A stretch of DNA of 64,000 nucleotides from Congeria kusceri (taxonomy: Eukaryota > Mollusca > Bivalvia > Myida > Dreissenidae): the NCBI GenBank assembly GCA_027627225.1, contig CM051029.1:7034390-7098389 (forward strand), read 5' to 3'. Numbering within the stretch: the first letter of the stretch is position 1; each line of letters starts with the position of its first letter. Shown one piece after another: positions 1 to 12,179 of this stretch. The position numbers were made by a program, and so were the translations under genes. The notes beneath the pieces were generated by a model. That model did no database searches. It was not told the origin of the DNA and saw only the letters and a program-made list of their open reading frames with translations.

Positions 1-267
1 TCGTCAATATGTTAACATGTCCCTTTAAAGTATTGCGTTATTCCACATGTTTCAGTAACATAATTTATCATATACTAATTTATTTTCAATGACCCTTCAA
101 AAAGGATGTGTATATAAGGATTTTGTTGGATTGTTTGCTTCATTAAAATATTATACAGTTGATTTCTCGTTGACGTCTGTAATTCTCTGTACGAGTTGTG
201 CTGTCCTTTTCAATGTGAAATCTTCGGCCTTTTTGTGAGACGTTTGTTTCATATTTGGTAATGATCG
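1..267. other. Unassigned AT-rich DNA at left edge
   Basis: I see no open frame, RNA fold or repeat here that I can name. It ends where a terminal-inverted-repeat element begins. Confidence 0.5.
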
Positions 268-733
268 TTTAAGGGACTATGTCATCGAAATGGGGGCAAT
301 TTCTTCAAAAAATCTGAAATTTACATATTAATACTGACGTATAATAACGGTCAAACAGGGTATATATGATGGGAAAACAGTGGACGCATTCTGAGATAAA
401 AAGCAATTTATAATATGGGTTTTGTTTGTTTTGCCCTTTTCCTGTTTAAATTTTGACGTCAGAGTTGTGAGCATTTTGTATAACCATAGTTTACACACGA
501 CACCTTACCAAGCATGATAGCGCAGTTGGTTAAAGAGCTGTCTACTGTCATTTCTTCATATGACTCCTAAGTCGTGAGTTCGATACCCACTTGGGGTTTT
601 AATATTTTCAGGCTTATTTGCTAATATGTTTTTATCAAATATCTTATTGTGTATTAGTAAAGCGCATTTCTATCAAATAATATAATTTATAGTGCAATAG
701 GAAGCCAATTTTTTGTTGACATAGTCCCTTTAA
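268..733 (+). mobile_element. TIR element (MITE-like) with internal tRNA-like module, copy 1
   Basis: The left end reads tttaagggactatgtcatcg and the right end is its near inverted complement (ttgttgacatagtccctttaa), so the 466-bp element has terminal inverted repeats of about 20 bp. It encodes no protein. Its interior is alignable by eye to the copy at 23294-23613: both carry '...ttttgacgtc/atc...gagcattttgtataacca' followed by a tRNA-like segment with recognisable A and B boxes. Short length, TIRs and lack of coding capacity fit a non-autonomous DNA transposon (MITE). The embedded Pol III-type promoter would instead suggest SINE ancestry, so this may be a composite. Confidence 0.75.
508..594 (+). 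other. tRNA-like module with A box and B box (inside the TIR element)
   Basis: The segment has an A-box-like stretch (tagcgcagttggttaaagag), a B box and T-arm (gtgagttcgatacccac), and a short acceptor-like pairing of ccaag (508-512) with cttgg (590-594). The stretch between the boxes is longer than in an ordinary tRNA, so I read it as a tRNA-derived Pol III promoter and not a functional tRNA gene. No anticodon is assigned. Confidence 0.6.
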
Positions 734-1642
734 AAACTTAAGTAATCTGCACTGATGCTGTTGAATGTGATCATTTAGGGTCCATATTCACTGACGGTTT
801 TCATACACTTATCAATAAAGGATATACTTTGACATAAGTTAAAATACTTTTGATACCAGAAACATACATACTTTATAATGTTTTATCGTCATAAATCACA
901 AAAAGCGATATTTTTAAATATTCACATTAACCCGCACTTTGGTATTGATATGACGTCATCAATGGAACAATAAATCGTCCGTACACAGCTATTTCAATCC
1001 ATTCAAAATAATTGCACTAAAAGTCACAACATTGCATCCTTTTATGTTGAACCAAAAACATTTTTACCAAAAATTGAACAGACTATAGTCAATATTAATA
1101 CGATCTTGAAAATGTAAATTTCACTACGCAACTCCAAAATAGCCTCTCTAAACAGTTCAGCGTTGAAATTGGACATTGCAATCCATTTCAGTTATGAATT
1201 TGCATTGTCAATGTTTATGAATGAACATGCATGTAATGTATGTATTCGAAGTGAATACAGCTTATTTACCATTACGAAATGTTAATAATAAGGTATTATC
1301 CAGTCAGCTTTTAGAAATTCATAACAAACATGTACGAACAATAGTGAAAGCCGGCTAAGAAAAATCTGCCCCCTTCTTAGTTTTTAAAAATATAGTTATT
1401 TAATTTAATAAATCAGTTCGTTTAGTGTAATTTTAAGAAAAATGTGGTATGGTAAATAGACAATCATGTTACTGCCTTATTTTATTCTAAGCCTTACCTG
1501 ATATATTTCACAATACCAGGCACTAACCTGTTATTCTCTATAACCGGATACAGCTTACCGTAAGCTGAATACTCGTACGTCAAGATTCAGCATATTGCCG
1601 TATATAGCTCATGTCTGAAAGATTATCATTGACATCATTTTC
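734..1642. other. Unassigned AT-rich DNA
   Basis: I found no convincing ORF, RNA gene or repeat copy between the TIR element and the following microsatellite block. Confidence 0.5.
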
Positions 1643-1685
1643 GTCTGTCTGTCTGTCTGTCTGACGTCTGTCAGTCTGTCTGTCT
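1643..1685 (+). repeat. (CTGT)n microsatellite, interrupted
   Basis: A run of ctgt units is interrupted by 'gacgtctgtcag', and it runs directly into the trinucleotide array that follows. Confidence 0.9.
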
Positions 1686-1938
1686 ACTAATACTACAACC
1701 ACTACTACTACTACTATATGTACTACTACTACTACTACTGCAACTACTACTACTGCTACTGCTACTGCTACTAATGCTGCTACTACTACTACTTACTACT
1801 ACAACTATTACTTCTACTTACTACTACTTCTACTGCTGCTACTTCTACTACTACTTATAATACATATACTACTACTACTACTACTTGTACTACTACTACT
1901 ACAACTTCTACTACTACTACTTCTACTACTACTACTAC

Positions 1939-1969
<31 letters not shown>

Positions 1970-1970
1970 C

Positions 1971-2052
<82 letters not shown>

Positions 2053-2068
2053 AGCTACAACAACAACA

Positions 2069-2109
<41 letters not shown>

Positions 2110-2136
2110 CACTACTAAAGCTATTATTACTACTAT

Positions 2137-2200
<64 letters not shown>

Positions 2201-2300
2201 GCTACTGCTACTACTACTACTACAGCTACTACTACTACTACTGCAGCTACTACTACTACTACTTCTACTACTATTGCTACTACTACTACTACTTCTACAG

Positions 2301-2340
<40 letters not shown>

Positions 2341-2435
2341 AGCTACTACCACTACTACTTCTACTACTACTACTGCAGCTACTACTACTACTACTTCTAC
2401 TACTTCTACTACTATTACTACTACTACTACTACTG

Positions 2436-2487
<52 letters not shown>

Positions 2488-2816
2488 AGCTACTACTATT
2501 ACTACAACTACTACTACAGCTACTACTACTACTACTACTACTACTATTTCTACTACTACTACTATTACTACTATTACTACTACTACTAATACTACTACTA
2601 ATACTACTACTACAACTACTACTACTACTACGACTACTACTACCACTACTACAGCTACTACTACTACTACTGCTACAACTACTACTACTACTATTACTAC
2701 TACTACTACTACCACTACTACTACTACTACTACTGCAACTACTACTTCTACTACTACTACTACTACAGCTACAACAACAACAACTACTACTACTACTACT
2801 AGTACCACTACTACAG

Positions 2817-2880
<64 letters not shown>

Positions 2881-2885
2881 ATCTA

Positions 2886-2917
<32 letters not shown>

Positions 2918-3009
2918 GCAGCTACTACTACTACTACTACTTCTACTACTACTGCTACTACTACTACTACTACAGCTACTACTACTACTACTTCTACAAT
3001 TACTACTAC
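1686..3009 (+). repeat. 1.3-kb (ACT)n trinucleotide array with interruptions
   Basis: The block is almost entirely act/tac/cta triplets with scattered variant triplets (gct, ttc, aac, att, cca). A longer interruption, acagctacaacaacaacaac, occurs at 2051 and again at 2765, so blocks have been copied as well as single triplets. One minus-strand frame stays open for 396 codons, almost all valine, and a plus frame for 247 codons, mostly leucine. These are translation artefacts of a phase-preserved repeat. The same satellite in reverse orientation lies at 54610-57226. Confidence 0.97.
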
Positions 3010-3099
3010 ATTTTTAATAAACTTATATGTCGTAAGCTTCCTCATCCTTACAAATGCCTTTATTCAGTGAGAATACGTATACGCAATTCGAAAGTATGA

Positions 3100-3495
3100 A
3101 AATCTACCGCGAGACTCGGGATTCGGGCAATATTTGAACGATATAATATCGGGCCTCGCTTCATGTCTCACTTGAATATCGTGTACCGCTGTGTGTCTCC
3201 ATCGCATCTCGTGTCTCGACCTTTGAACGCGATGCACGAGAATCGCGCGAGACTCCACGCGAGGCATGATATGTTACCGCGATTCACGAAGCGACACACG
3301 ATAATCCGGCGAAATATGAAGCGAGACACGATTTTTTTGCCGCGAGATTTCGTGGTATGGTACTCTGCGACAGTGCGAGATCTCATGTTACAATATCGTG
3401 CATCGCTTTGTGTCTCGCATGAATATTGGGCCTCGCTTCGTGTTTCGCGCGATTCTCGTGTCTCGCCCTATTCGTAAGAGACACGATATTCCATA
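3100..3495. repeat. CpG-rich cluster of degenerate GTGTCTCGC / GCGAGACAC motifs
   Basis: This stretch is clearly richer in G+C and CpG than its surroundings. It contains many copies of a short motif in both orientations: catcgcatctcgtgtctcga (3201), gaagcgagacacgat (3317), catcgctttgtgtctcgcat (3401) and gattctcgtgtctcgc (near 3451). The longer string gggcctcgcttc(a/g)tgt(c/t)tc recurs at 3151 and 3428, 277 bp apart. ORFs of 66-104 codons exist on both strands but are low-complexity by-products of the motif. I do not recognise the element. Confidence 0.6.
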
Positions 3496-4545
3496 GTGCA
3501 CTAACCGGATTCCGTATAAATCCAGTAAAATCATGCACAAACCCACGTAACAGAAAACATGCGTACTGTTCATCTGGTTGTACATTTGTATTTTATATGA
3601 TGTGTGCAAAGCAATCGACGCTTTAAAATACCCCAATCATCGTGTGTGTAAACATCTGGGATAGGTTATTTATTCATATTTGCCATCACTTACACATCTG
3701 ATTTCATTTCATTGTATGTGTGAACCTTCAAATACATACACCAAGCCATAACGTCTTCTTTATAATTTTTTTATGTTGTTAATTTCTTTACACATCCAAA
3801 TCTAGGTCTACATAGTAGTATGTTCACATCTTTTCTATCAGTTGCAATACCTTTTCTATATGCGACAAATTGCAATAGCAATTAACCAAACAACCTTGAA
3901 ATGCTTTTGTACGATACGCCTTTAACTAGCTCTTATGCAAATCGAAAGGGTTAAAATGTTCTTTCAGTTGACATGTCTAAACCCACCTTAATCATTCTCA
4001 TATGTATCACAATGTACACAGTTTAAAAAAAAACACCTGAATCTCGTAATTAAATAATTTAATCTTCGATGACTAAATGTTCATGTATTACGAAGCCGTA
4101 AGTGCTTCATCTTATATGTAGCAATATACAATTTACCAAAAGATAGCTTTCATTTGCTGTGAAAGGTGGCAAAATGTACGGGTTACTGCTAGTTGCGTTT
4201 TACCTTTTATTCGTGTAGTATGCATGTGTCATTTATGTGTTATCTTGTTGTGCTATTTCTTTATGATGTACTTGTACCTTGTGTAGCCATAAAGTTATTT
4301 TTATGTTGTTATTTTTTTCTAAGTACATCTCTGGTAGATAAGTTCTTAAATTACAAAATGAGTATTGAATAGTTTGTTTTGTGAATTGAAATAAAAAGAG
4401 AATTAAGATGCCAGTCAATACAAATGTCGATCAAAAATTGAGAAGTTCTAAGTCAGAACGAAATAAAGAGACCATATTGGAGTTATAATCGCATCTGAAG
4501 TTGGAGATAATTACATACTGACATGTTCAGTTGCAAATATATTTT
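3496..4545. other. Unassigned DNA
   Basis: AT-rich sequence with only a 61-codon minus-strand frame that looks random. No repeat copy was recognised. Confidence 0.5.
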
Positions 4546-4780
4546 TGAGGCGTGTCGTGGGACAACCGGGCTTAATGCATGTGTGTAAAGTGACGTTCTA
4601 ATCCAGGAGGTTACTTTCCGCCTACAGTGAGTATATGTTTAAAAGAGACTTCTTTGAAACAGAAAATACAATAAAAGCGGAAAGTGTCGTCTTGGCATAG
4701 CCTGTGCGGACTGCACAGGCTAATCCGGGACGATACTTTACGCATATGCATTAAGCACGGTTTTGCCACGATATGCCTCA
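4546..4780. mobile_element. Foldback/MITE element, left inner palindrome lost
   Basis: The outer ends (tgaggcgtgtcgtgggacaa and the complement of ttttgccacgatatgcctca) form inverted repeats. The right half holds the nearly perfect palindrome agcctgtgcggactgcacaggct, next to gtcgtc/gacgat and ctttacgca. The left half matches the copy at 38466-38728 except that the equivalent palindrome is missing: gtaaagtgacgttct joins directly to aatccagga. The element is non-coding. Confidence 0.8.
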
Positions 4781-5024
4781 TTTGTATTTGAAAAGGATTC
4801 TAAGTGATCAATAAAAGATCGGATTTATTTTGCAAATTGCAAGAATATATGGACGGTTTTTACGACACATGCGATTATCGCAGAAATGGATATGTACGAT
4901 TTCGCTCGACATAAACGCGACGAAAGTATCATTGGCGACGCATTACTGGGGATGTTGGACGCTTAATAGCGGAATTATTGCTCCAAACAGTTGATGGGAA
5001 GCGTTTTCTATCAATAAAACGCAC

Positions 5025-5312
5025 TTGGTCGAGCAGTTTGTTTATATGACCAAATTGTTATGTTCTTCTTACACAATTGCTTATGCAAATGCAAGTACAA
5101 CTTTGAACCTGTCGTCGCGGGTACGAACGCATTTGGATGATATCAAGCGACACCATCGAGCTTCTGCTATATATCTTAACTTCGTGGGTATGTTCGTCAC
5201 AGTGGGTTTATTCCAAGTGCTCAAGAAATCCATTTACACAACCATAGCTTTCTCTCTGTCGTCGTTTTACACATTTGCAATGCATCAAATCAACATTGAT
5301 TTCCAGAAGTAA
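5025..5312 (+). CDS. Unassigned 95-codon ORF with two hydrophobic stretches
   Basis: The frame begins MVEQFVYMTKLL and ends MHQINIDFQK followed by TAA. It contains a basic central part (about residues 33-47, SRVRTHLDDIKRHHR), then two hydrophobic segments at about residues 48-65 and 70-87 that could be a membrane hairpin. Composition is more protein-like than other short frames nearby, and the region just upstream (4900-5000) is also richer in G+C. I do not recognise a family, the methionine may be internal to a longer exon, and chance is a real possibility. Confidence 0.22.
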   Translation: MVEQFVYMTKLLCSSYTIAYANASTTLNLSSRVRTHLDDIKRHHRASAIYLNFVGMFVTVGLFQVLKKSIYTTIAFSLSSFYTFAMHQINIDFQK

Positions 5313-5559
5313 CATATGATTTAAAGAAATATGGCGCTACCATGTGCTTACTAGTGATAGTAATTTATGGTGTAACAGATTTTTTCGAGTTAATATGAAC
5401 CAGTATTTTGAAGTGACTTATGCTTCACTATGTGCGCAACTGGGGTGGACATGCGCAATTGGGGTTGACATGCGCAAAAAGGGTTGACATGTATATGTAT
5501 CGAGTCACAGCTGTGTGGGCCCGTCTGAACACACGCTTGTATCTGGGAATATGTATATA

Positions 5560-5813
<254 letters not shown>

Positions 5814-8800
5814 CAAACATACTACATTAAAAAAGCCTACCAGCTCTATATAGATACAGTTATGCATAATTATATAAAGACACTCATTACAAGGTGATTG
5901 TCTATTTATATCGAATATATTTATTTTCAAGTAGCAACAATATATTGACGACTTGTTAAGACAAAAATATATACATTTACAAAACAAATTTACACTCAGT
6001 TAGTAGGTCATTTATGAATTCATAAGTTATTAGCAGTACCCATCATTCATCCATAGGTCAATCATTCAGTTAAAATGTGAATCGTTCAGATAGTACGCCA
6101 TTGATTCGTAGAGTTAATAACATGCCTCACAACTATCTTATACTAACGTGTCGACTCTACCTGTTCCCAACACCTTGTGTAAATGTTCTAAAAGTACAAG
6201 AACATTCCAGACAGTCGGTCTTATCATGACCATGAAATCATTAATGTTGAGAATAAAACCGAAATAAAATTACCGCCATGTTGAAATGACACTGTATACG
6301 TAAAATAGCGATTATGTTCCGTTTAATTAATTAACAGCGAAGGTGAATATTTATCATGTTTCACAACTGGAACGCATGTGTATAGCACTATTACTGCAAC
6401 CTTCATTTGCAAATGTTTGGTTATTTGGAGTACAAATGCATGATAGGCGACTTGATGGCACTAGATACTACTTGATCAAAAGTATAAACCAATGACACAT
6501 TGGCATTTTTTCAGAACAACTACAAAATGGCAAATCATTCAACATTCAATATGCTACTACACTTTAAAAGGCTTAGTTTTCACATTTTGTTAAGAGTATG
6601 CTAGAAACAAATTCTCTTCTTTAAAATGCCCAGAATAAATGTGTCCATGAACGTTCAAGAAAATACAGGAACAAAGTCATCGGCTTTGAATGCGTATATT
6701 ATTTTTATTTCAAGAAAGTGTGTTCGTTGCACGATTAATAACAAAGTACTTGATATAATTGATAAATCATTATTATATGCTACAAATGACAGTTCATTAA
6801 GTTATTGTAAAGATAGGAAGCGCCCTTAAGGCGTTTCTTTGTTTTGTATTATTTCCGTCATCCACTGCACAGGTGACGATGCGTTTGAAAAACAAAAACA
6901 AACGCCAAGTACGTAATTTGTTTCACAATATATCAAGCGAATATAAAACAGGCTTAGATAAAAAGAAACTAACCGTCTTGTGTATTCACCTGTGTCAATT
7001 TTCAAGTGTATTATTTATATCTGCATGTGTTTATAACAGTTCGCTAGTAAACACTACGGTATGAATACTATGTAAATGCCGATATTAACCACGGACATAA
7101 ATTGTAACAAGTTGAAGATACTTGCTTTAAAAATAAATAAAATACTATTAATTCTAAATATAAATTATTTGACGTATATAACATACTCTAGCATACTTTG
7201 ATTGAAATATGTTAGTTATTTAACGAGCCCTCATGGTCAAAGAGTGCTACAATTGTATTATACCATATTCACCAATCAAATCGCAACTTTCTATAAGATG
7301 CAGATAGCGAGGTCAGTTCCTAGAAGTCACGTGATGTCTAACATTCTTGCCATCTGTGTCGTTTTTTAATTTAGCGCTGTCGCACGGTTACGTAATGCGA
7401 TGCGATTGCGTACGCTTACAGTGCAATAAGCAGTGTGCGAATAAATAACAACTAAATTTCAATATACTGCTCGCTACTTATTGCACGATAAGATTGCATA
7501 TAAGGTTCCGCCCACCAGAAACCATTCTGATATCACAATTATTGAATACCGAAAAACTAATAAAAATATCGAAATTGTGGTTTACAATCAGTTATTGTAC
7601 GTACAATTATTCATTGCGATGAGATATAACACAGGACACCTTTCCATGGCGCAAGTTTGATATTTCATTCTCTGGTATTTTCTCTTTTGTATTTTTTATT
7701 TCAGGTTGGCTTTCGTTCATTCGATCATTTTGTCGTTGTTTTCAAAGTGACGATATTTCGTTTTTCAGTGAAATTCGTTGTTTTTGCAGCAGGAATCGTA
7801 AGAAAATCTTAATGTGGCCCAATGTTACAGTAACTGTTTCATTTCCTTTGCACTGCTGCCTTTTAGCGTAGATTCTGCGTGATCACATACCATGCACTTA
7901 GGTAGTATTGGACATATCGATGGTAGATCGACAATACCATTTGCAAATCCATTTACAAGAATTAATATTCAAGCCTTGTTTCGTACGCTGGCCTTGTTTT
8001 ATTATGTGTTATGTCTTTCTAAACCGTGTTATTCTTCATTCAAAACGTAATTTATAACAATAAATAGGTTGTATTGAAAAAAGTTGTCTAATCGATTACT
8101 CAAAGGATTAATGTTTTAGCAAAGAAATGTAAACAATAGAAAGGACTTGATTGCCTACTATAATATAACACTCAATAAACAAATTCAGCAAACATATTGC
8201 TATTAATATTCACATTTTATTATCAAGTCAAAATCATGATGTCCTCTTTTAGAACAGCTTACAATGTATGCACTCAACCAATTATGCTAAATAACCAAAA
8301 AAATGAAATAAATAATCATTGTAAGCCTGTTCAGCCATAACAGTTATCCTTTACATCTAGTATGCGTGTCTGTTTGATGTCTGGTCATTACTTGGACGTT
8401 TAGATATTATATAACTGCTATTTCTGCACTACCAGAACGACTTCCCGACGACCATTTTAATAATGTTTGTCTGATGGATATTATGTAATAGTTTGCCTAA
8501 GAAAGCAGACTTAAAACATGCGGTAAAAATGTCTTAAAATCACAAATACACAGTGATTACTGCTAGTGACATTGCGTTCTCATAGTGTATGCTGTACATA
8601 ATTAAGAAACAAAGTAGCTCAATCCGGAACCTGAAGCAGCTTACTGTAAAATAGAAAAGAAAATGTTCATCATTGGACACAAAAACACCTACATTTATTC
8701 CCTTGGAACGGCATAAAGTGACTGCTAAATCGGGCTTGCTCTTATCATCGACAGACATAATTTCCAGACATTATTCTATTTAATGGTATATGAGAAAACA

Positions 8801-9263
8801 ATGTGGAAGCATTTAGAACAAACTAAAAAATTACATGGAAAAACAATTTGTACATAAAACATTTAAGAAACAATGTTTGTTTTTGTTAGTATATAATGGT
8901 TGCTAATACGTAGACTAACGTTAGTAAAATCTTTTGAATTTAAAAATTCAGAAAAGTATATAAACAGTTAAGGTGTGCCTCTCTTTACACGAGTTCCCAT
9001 ATTCCAATAGTTGTATTGTTTAAGATCTTTAATCTTGCATCCCGGAATTTTGAAGCAAAACAATGGTTGACGAAGAAACATAACTGCACTTTATGAGGCA
9101 CAGATAGACCGGAATCACATAATATATAATTTGCCAATCTAGTTGTAGAAGGTCACTTTTACCATTTATATCATTTATATTGCTACGAGTTCGTGTTTTC
9201 TCTTCTAACATATAAATTTAAAAGGCATTGAAGGCAACGCGAACCGATTTACAAAATTAACTG
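5814..9263. other. 3.4 kb without a recognisable gene
   Basis: Only short AT-rich frames of at most 72 codons are present. Around 7366-7500 there is a CpG-bearing patch (tgcgatgcgattgcgtacgc) and a small inverted pair, gtgcaataag and cttattgcac, that may belong to a worn mobile element, but I cannot define ends. Confidence 0.5.
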
Positions 9264-9431
9264 ATAACATTTTATCAAAAATATTCCAAACCGTGTGAAT
9301 CTTCACAGGGTTCTTCATTTGTCAAGCCAATGCCATGAATCTGATAATCTGATAAATAGATAACATTTTATCAACAGTACTTCACACCGTGTACATCTGC
9401 ACAGGGTTCTTCAAACCGATGCCATAAATCT
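9264..9431 (+). repeat. Local tandem duplication, about 96-bp period
   Basis: The block starting ataacattttatcaaaaata (9264) is repeated from 9360 as ataacattttatcaacagta. Both units contain accgtgt, cacagggttcttca and gccat(g/a)aatctg. The two copies have diverged moderately. Confidence 0.8.
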
Positions 9432-10497
9432 GTATACGTGTTGCAGTTTGAATACAAGCTAACCAGAGTCTTTTACACGTATTATTAAAGTATGGTTTGT
9501 ATAACCTACAGGGTAGCTTTAATATATTAGTCTAGGAGATATACGACCTTGTATTCAAATTGTTATATCTGTCCACTTAGGTATATTGACATAACAACGT
9601 ATTGCAGGTTCTTTTATATCATTAAGATAACGTATATCTTGTTATTGAAGTAGCACACAAATAGAAATTAGTTTTGCTGCATCAAAGTCATAACATTGAC
9701 AAACTGTTGTTAATTGTCGAAGTTTCGATGTTGGTTATTGTATGTCAAATATATAAATAGCTGCTGCTAACAGTGTATATCTATCTGTTAGAAAATATTT
9801 AAAAAAATTTATCAAGGATAAATGTTTTGATTAGTAAAATACAAGCTATTTACTCATCTCATATTCTGTAAATATCGCCCCGTACCATATACACCTGTTC
9901 GATTTTACTATATACTAATTATCGCTTATCAGACTTTGCGTGTACATGTACTTATACTCAATAGAAAAAAAGGCAAAACAACATTCCTATGCGCGAGCTT
10001 GAGACATATGATGTCGCAATCACAATCAAATATAACAATTTCCGACCAAATCATCATTCCCATCGAGCCATGACAATGCCATTACTACGTGGTTGTTTTA
10101 ATTGCCAATCTTGTATAACTATAATTTGTTTTGTATTTCTTAAATACATACACACACGCAAATAGTTTATGTTCAGTGTATTGTGCTTTTGTTCATAGAA
10201 AGCGTGATGAAGTAATTCAATTAAAACACTAGTTGCTTTGAAAAAACAACACCACATTTCTTCAACGTTTTATATTCGCAGAAAATTAAAAACTAGCCCT
10301 CTTTAAATACGTATCCAATAATAAATAAATACAATCTTGTGTTTTATAGAGCATTAAAGGTTCATTCATTATAAAGGTCTCTGAGATCTGGGACCTCATT
10401 GCTTTGAAAGTAACATGTTGTACTGTACATGAAATAATTCACACCTTGTTTTAATGGCTAGCTCACACTTCAATTAAATAATTTTCGATTTTGAGTT
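9432..10497. other. Unassigned DNA
   Basis: AT-rich sequence with no supported gene or repeat. Confidence 0.5.
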
Positions 10498-10790
10498 GTC
10501 CTCGTATACGAGCGTCAGAACGATAAATCGTGGTTCAGTAGCCGTAAATTAGCGATAATCCGAAAATAGCGATAATCCGAAAATAGCGATAATCCGAAAA
10601 GTAGTTCGATTCTTACTTGATCTGACGACACATTCAGCATTTACAATGCGAATTATATTTTACAGTTTCCGAACGATTGTTTTCGGTTTGTTTATTGGAT
10701 ATTTACCAAAGGTAAATATATTGTCTTTTGTCTTTAGAAACCTATGCGCCTCTCATGTTAGAATCTGCAATCAGAAACATTTTAGACACA
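10498..10790 (+). repeat. Dispersed repeat family A, copy 1 (with 17-bp triplication)
   Basis: This stretch shares an ordered series of blocks with copies at 14310-14720 and 63030-63350: tcgattctta/c...gatctgacga, a -caat(t)g-gaactacattttac- block, a -ttgtttattgg(g/a)ta- block, -ttgtctttagaaa-, and a block ending in gttagaat. Inside it, the 17-mer tagcgataatccgaaaa occurs three times exactly in tandem at 10550-10600. No coding capacity is visible, and ends are not sharply defined. Confidence 0.6.
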
Positions 10791-10820
10791 CGGTTTAGAA
10801 ATTTGATAGTGAACAAGGAA

Positions 10821-10842
10821 TTGTTATTATTATTATTATTAC

Positions 10843-10876
<34 letters not shown>

Positions 10877-10877
10877 A
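10821..10877 (+). repeat. (TTA)n microsatellite
   Basis: About nineteen tta units with one 'act' interruption. Short poly-Leu and poly-Asn frames on the two strands come from it. Confidence 0.95.
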
Positions 10878-11909
10878 TTTGCGAAACAAAATAAAATAAT
10901 ATATGTACATGTAAATATTATGAAACAAGCATAATCACACAAGTACATAGTTGTTTAACTCAGGTTAAGAGCATGTGGCAATATTCATTCTTGTACGCAA
11001 TGACATGTTAACATAACGCTACAGTGAACGGTTAATTCCTTATGTTTTTATTAGCTATATGCAGTGAGACATGGGTATGGACACATATTTTCAAATATCA
11101 GGTCCAATGTCAAATTAGAATAATTTCTTTGTGATGTTTCTGCATTGTTGGCTGTTTGCAAATGTAATATATAAAACATTATCTTCGCCAAGTTGCCATG
11201 AGTTCGACGAACGAAGTTGTGCTGCTTATTGTTCATGTCTGTTGGCGAACGTTCGTTCGATGGGCACATGTTCTCTCAGCAACACAAATTAACTAGATCA
11301 TTATTATAACGCAATCACCTAACAAGTAAATCACTGAAAACCATTAGATGTTTAATAACCGTACATAATTAAAACAACCAGCAACTGATAAATTGTCTTG
11401 ATGCTACATATGAACATAATGCGGGATACAATATTAACTTCAATGTATCGCAGGTGGTTCACTATTCTAATAATTAATAATATATATTTCTATGAATTCA
11501 TAGAACAAGTGCTGTCATTTACCTGTAAACATAGTAATTACGAGCATAATTAAGATGAGCATAAATCTTTAGTTCTTTGTTAGCAAAACAGTTCGCTTAA
11601 AATACTTTATTTGAAACACAATGCAATAAAGAATGATTTAAACTTGTTTTTACAAAATCATCTATTGAGGTTTGCTTTCTTGATTATTAGAAACTTTAAT
11701 TGTATATGCTTCGTGAACAGTTTAGATTGCAATTGTATTTATTTATAATATACACGTGGAGTGTTTTTATAACTTACAATTCATCATTTCCAAACCCTTA
11801 TGTTGGTTCCGTTTCATATGTATTGTTCTTCGTTTAATCTATTTAACACGTTCCATGTAGCACATGTTGAAGACCTATATGTAAAAATTACAAAGACATT
11901 ACAGCGACT
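10878..11909. other. Unassigned DNA
   Basis: No gene or repeat that I can support. The minus-strand 72-codon frame at 11051-11269 has no recognisable features. Confidence 0.45.
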
Positions 11910-12179
11910 TCTACGGAATCCTGTTTCAGCCAGTTGAAATTTCGCTCTGTACAAGACTGCAACGATGCGACAACGCGAGATTTCTAAGACGATAATTATT
12001 GCGGTGTATCAGACCGCGACGATGCGAAAATGCGACGATGCGATATTTGGGCGATAATTATCTCTGGGTACAATTCATAGACACAGGAAATTTATCAGTG
12101 CGAGATCTGCAAATTATAAAAGTTAAAATGTCGCATCGTCGCTGGGTGAAATTTAATTGGCGGATTAGGATTCCGTAGA
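11910..12179. mobile_element. Foldback element with TCTACGGAATCC termini and GACGATGCGA cores
   Basis: The left end tctacggaatcctgtttcag and the right end ggattaggattccgtaga are inverted copies, and the match continues inward (cagttgaaatttc versus gaaatttaattgg) for about 35 bp. The interior carries several copies of a CpG-rich decamer, cgatgcgaca, cgacgatgcga (twice) and the reverse tcgcatcgtcgc. There is no ORF. Size and structure fit a MITE or foldback element. Confidence 0.75.

Noticed and set aside
1855..3045. 396-codon minus-strand poly-Val frame and 247-codon plus-strand poly-Leu frame
   Set aside because: Both are translations of the (ACT)n array.
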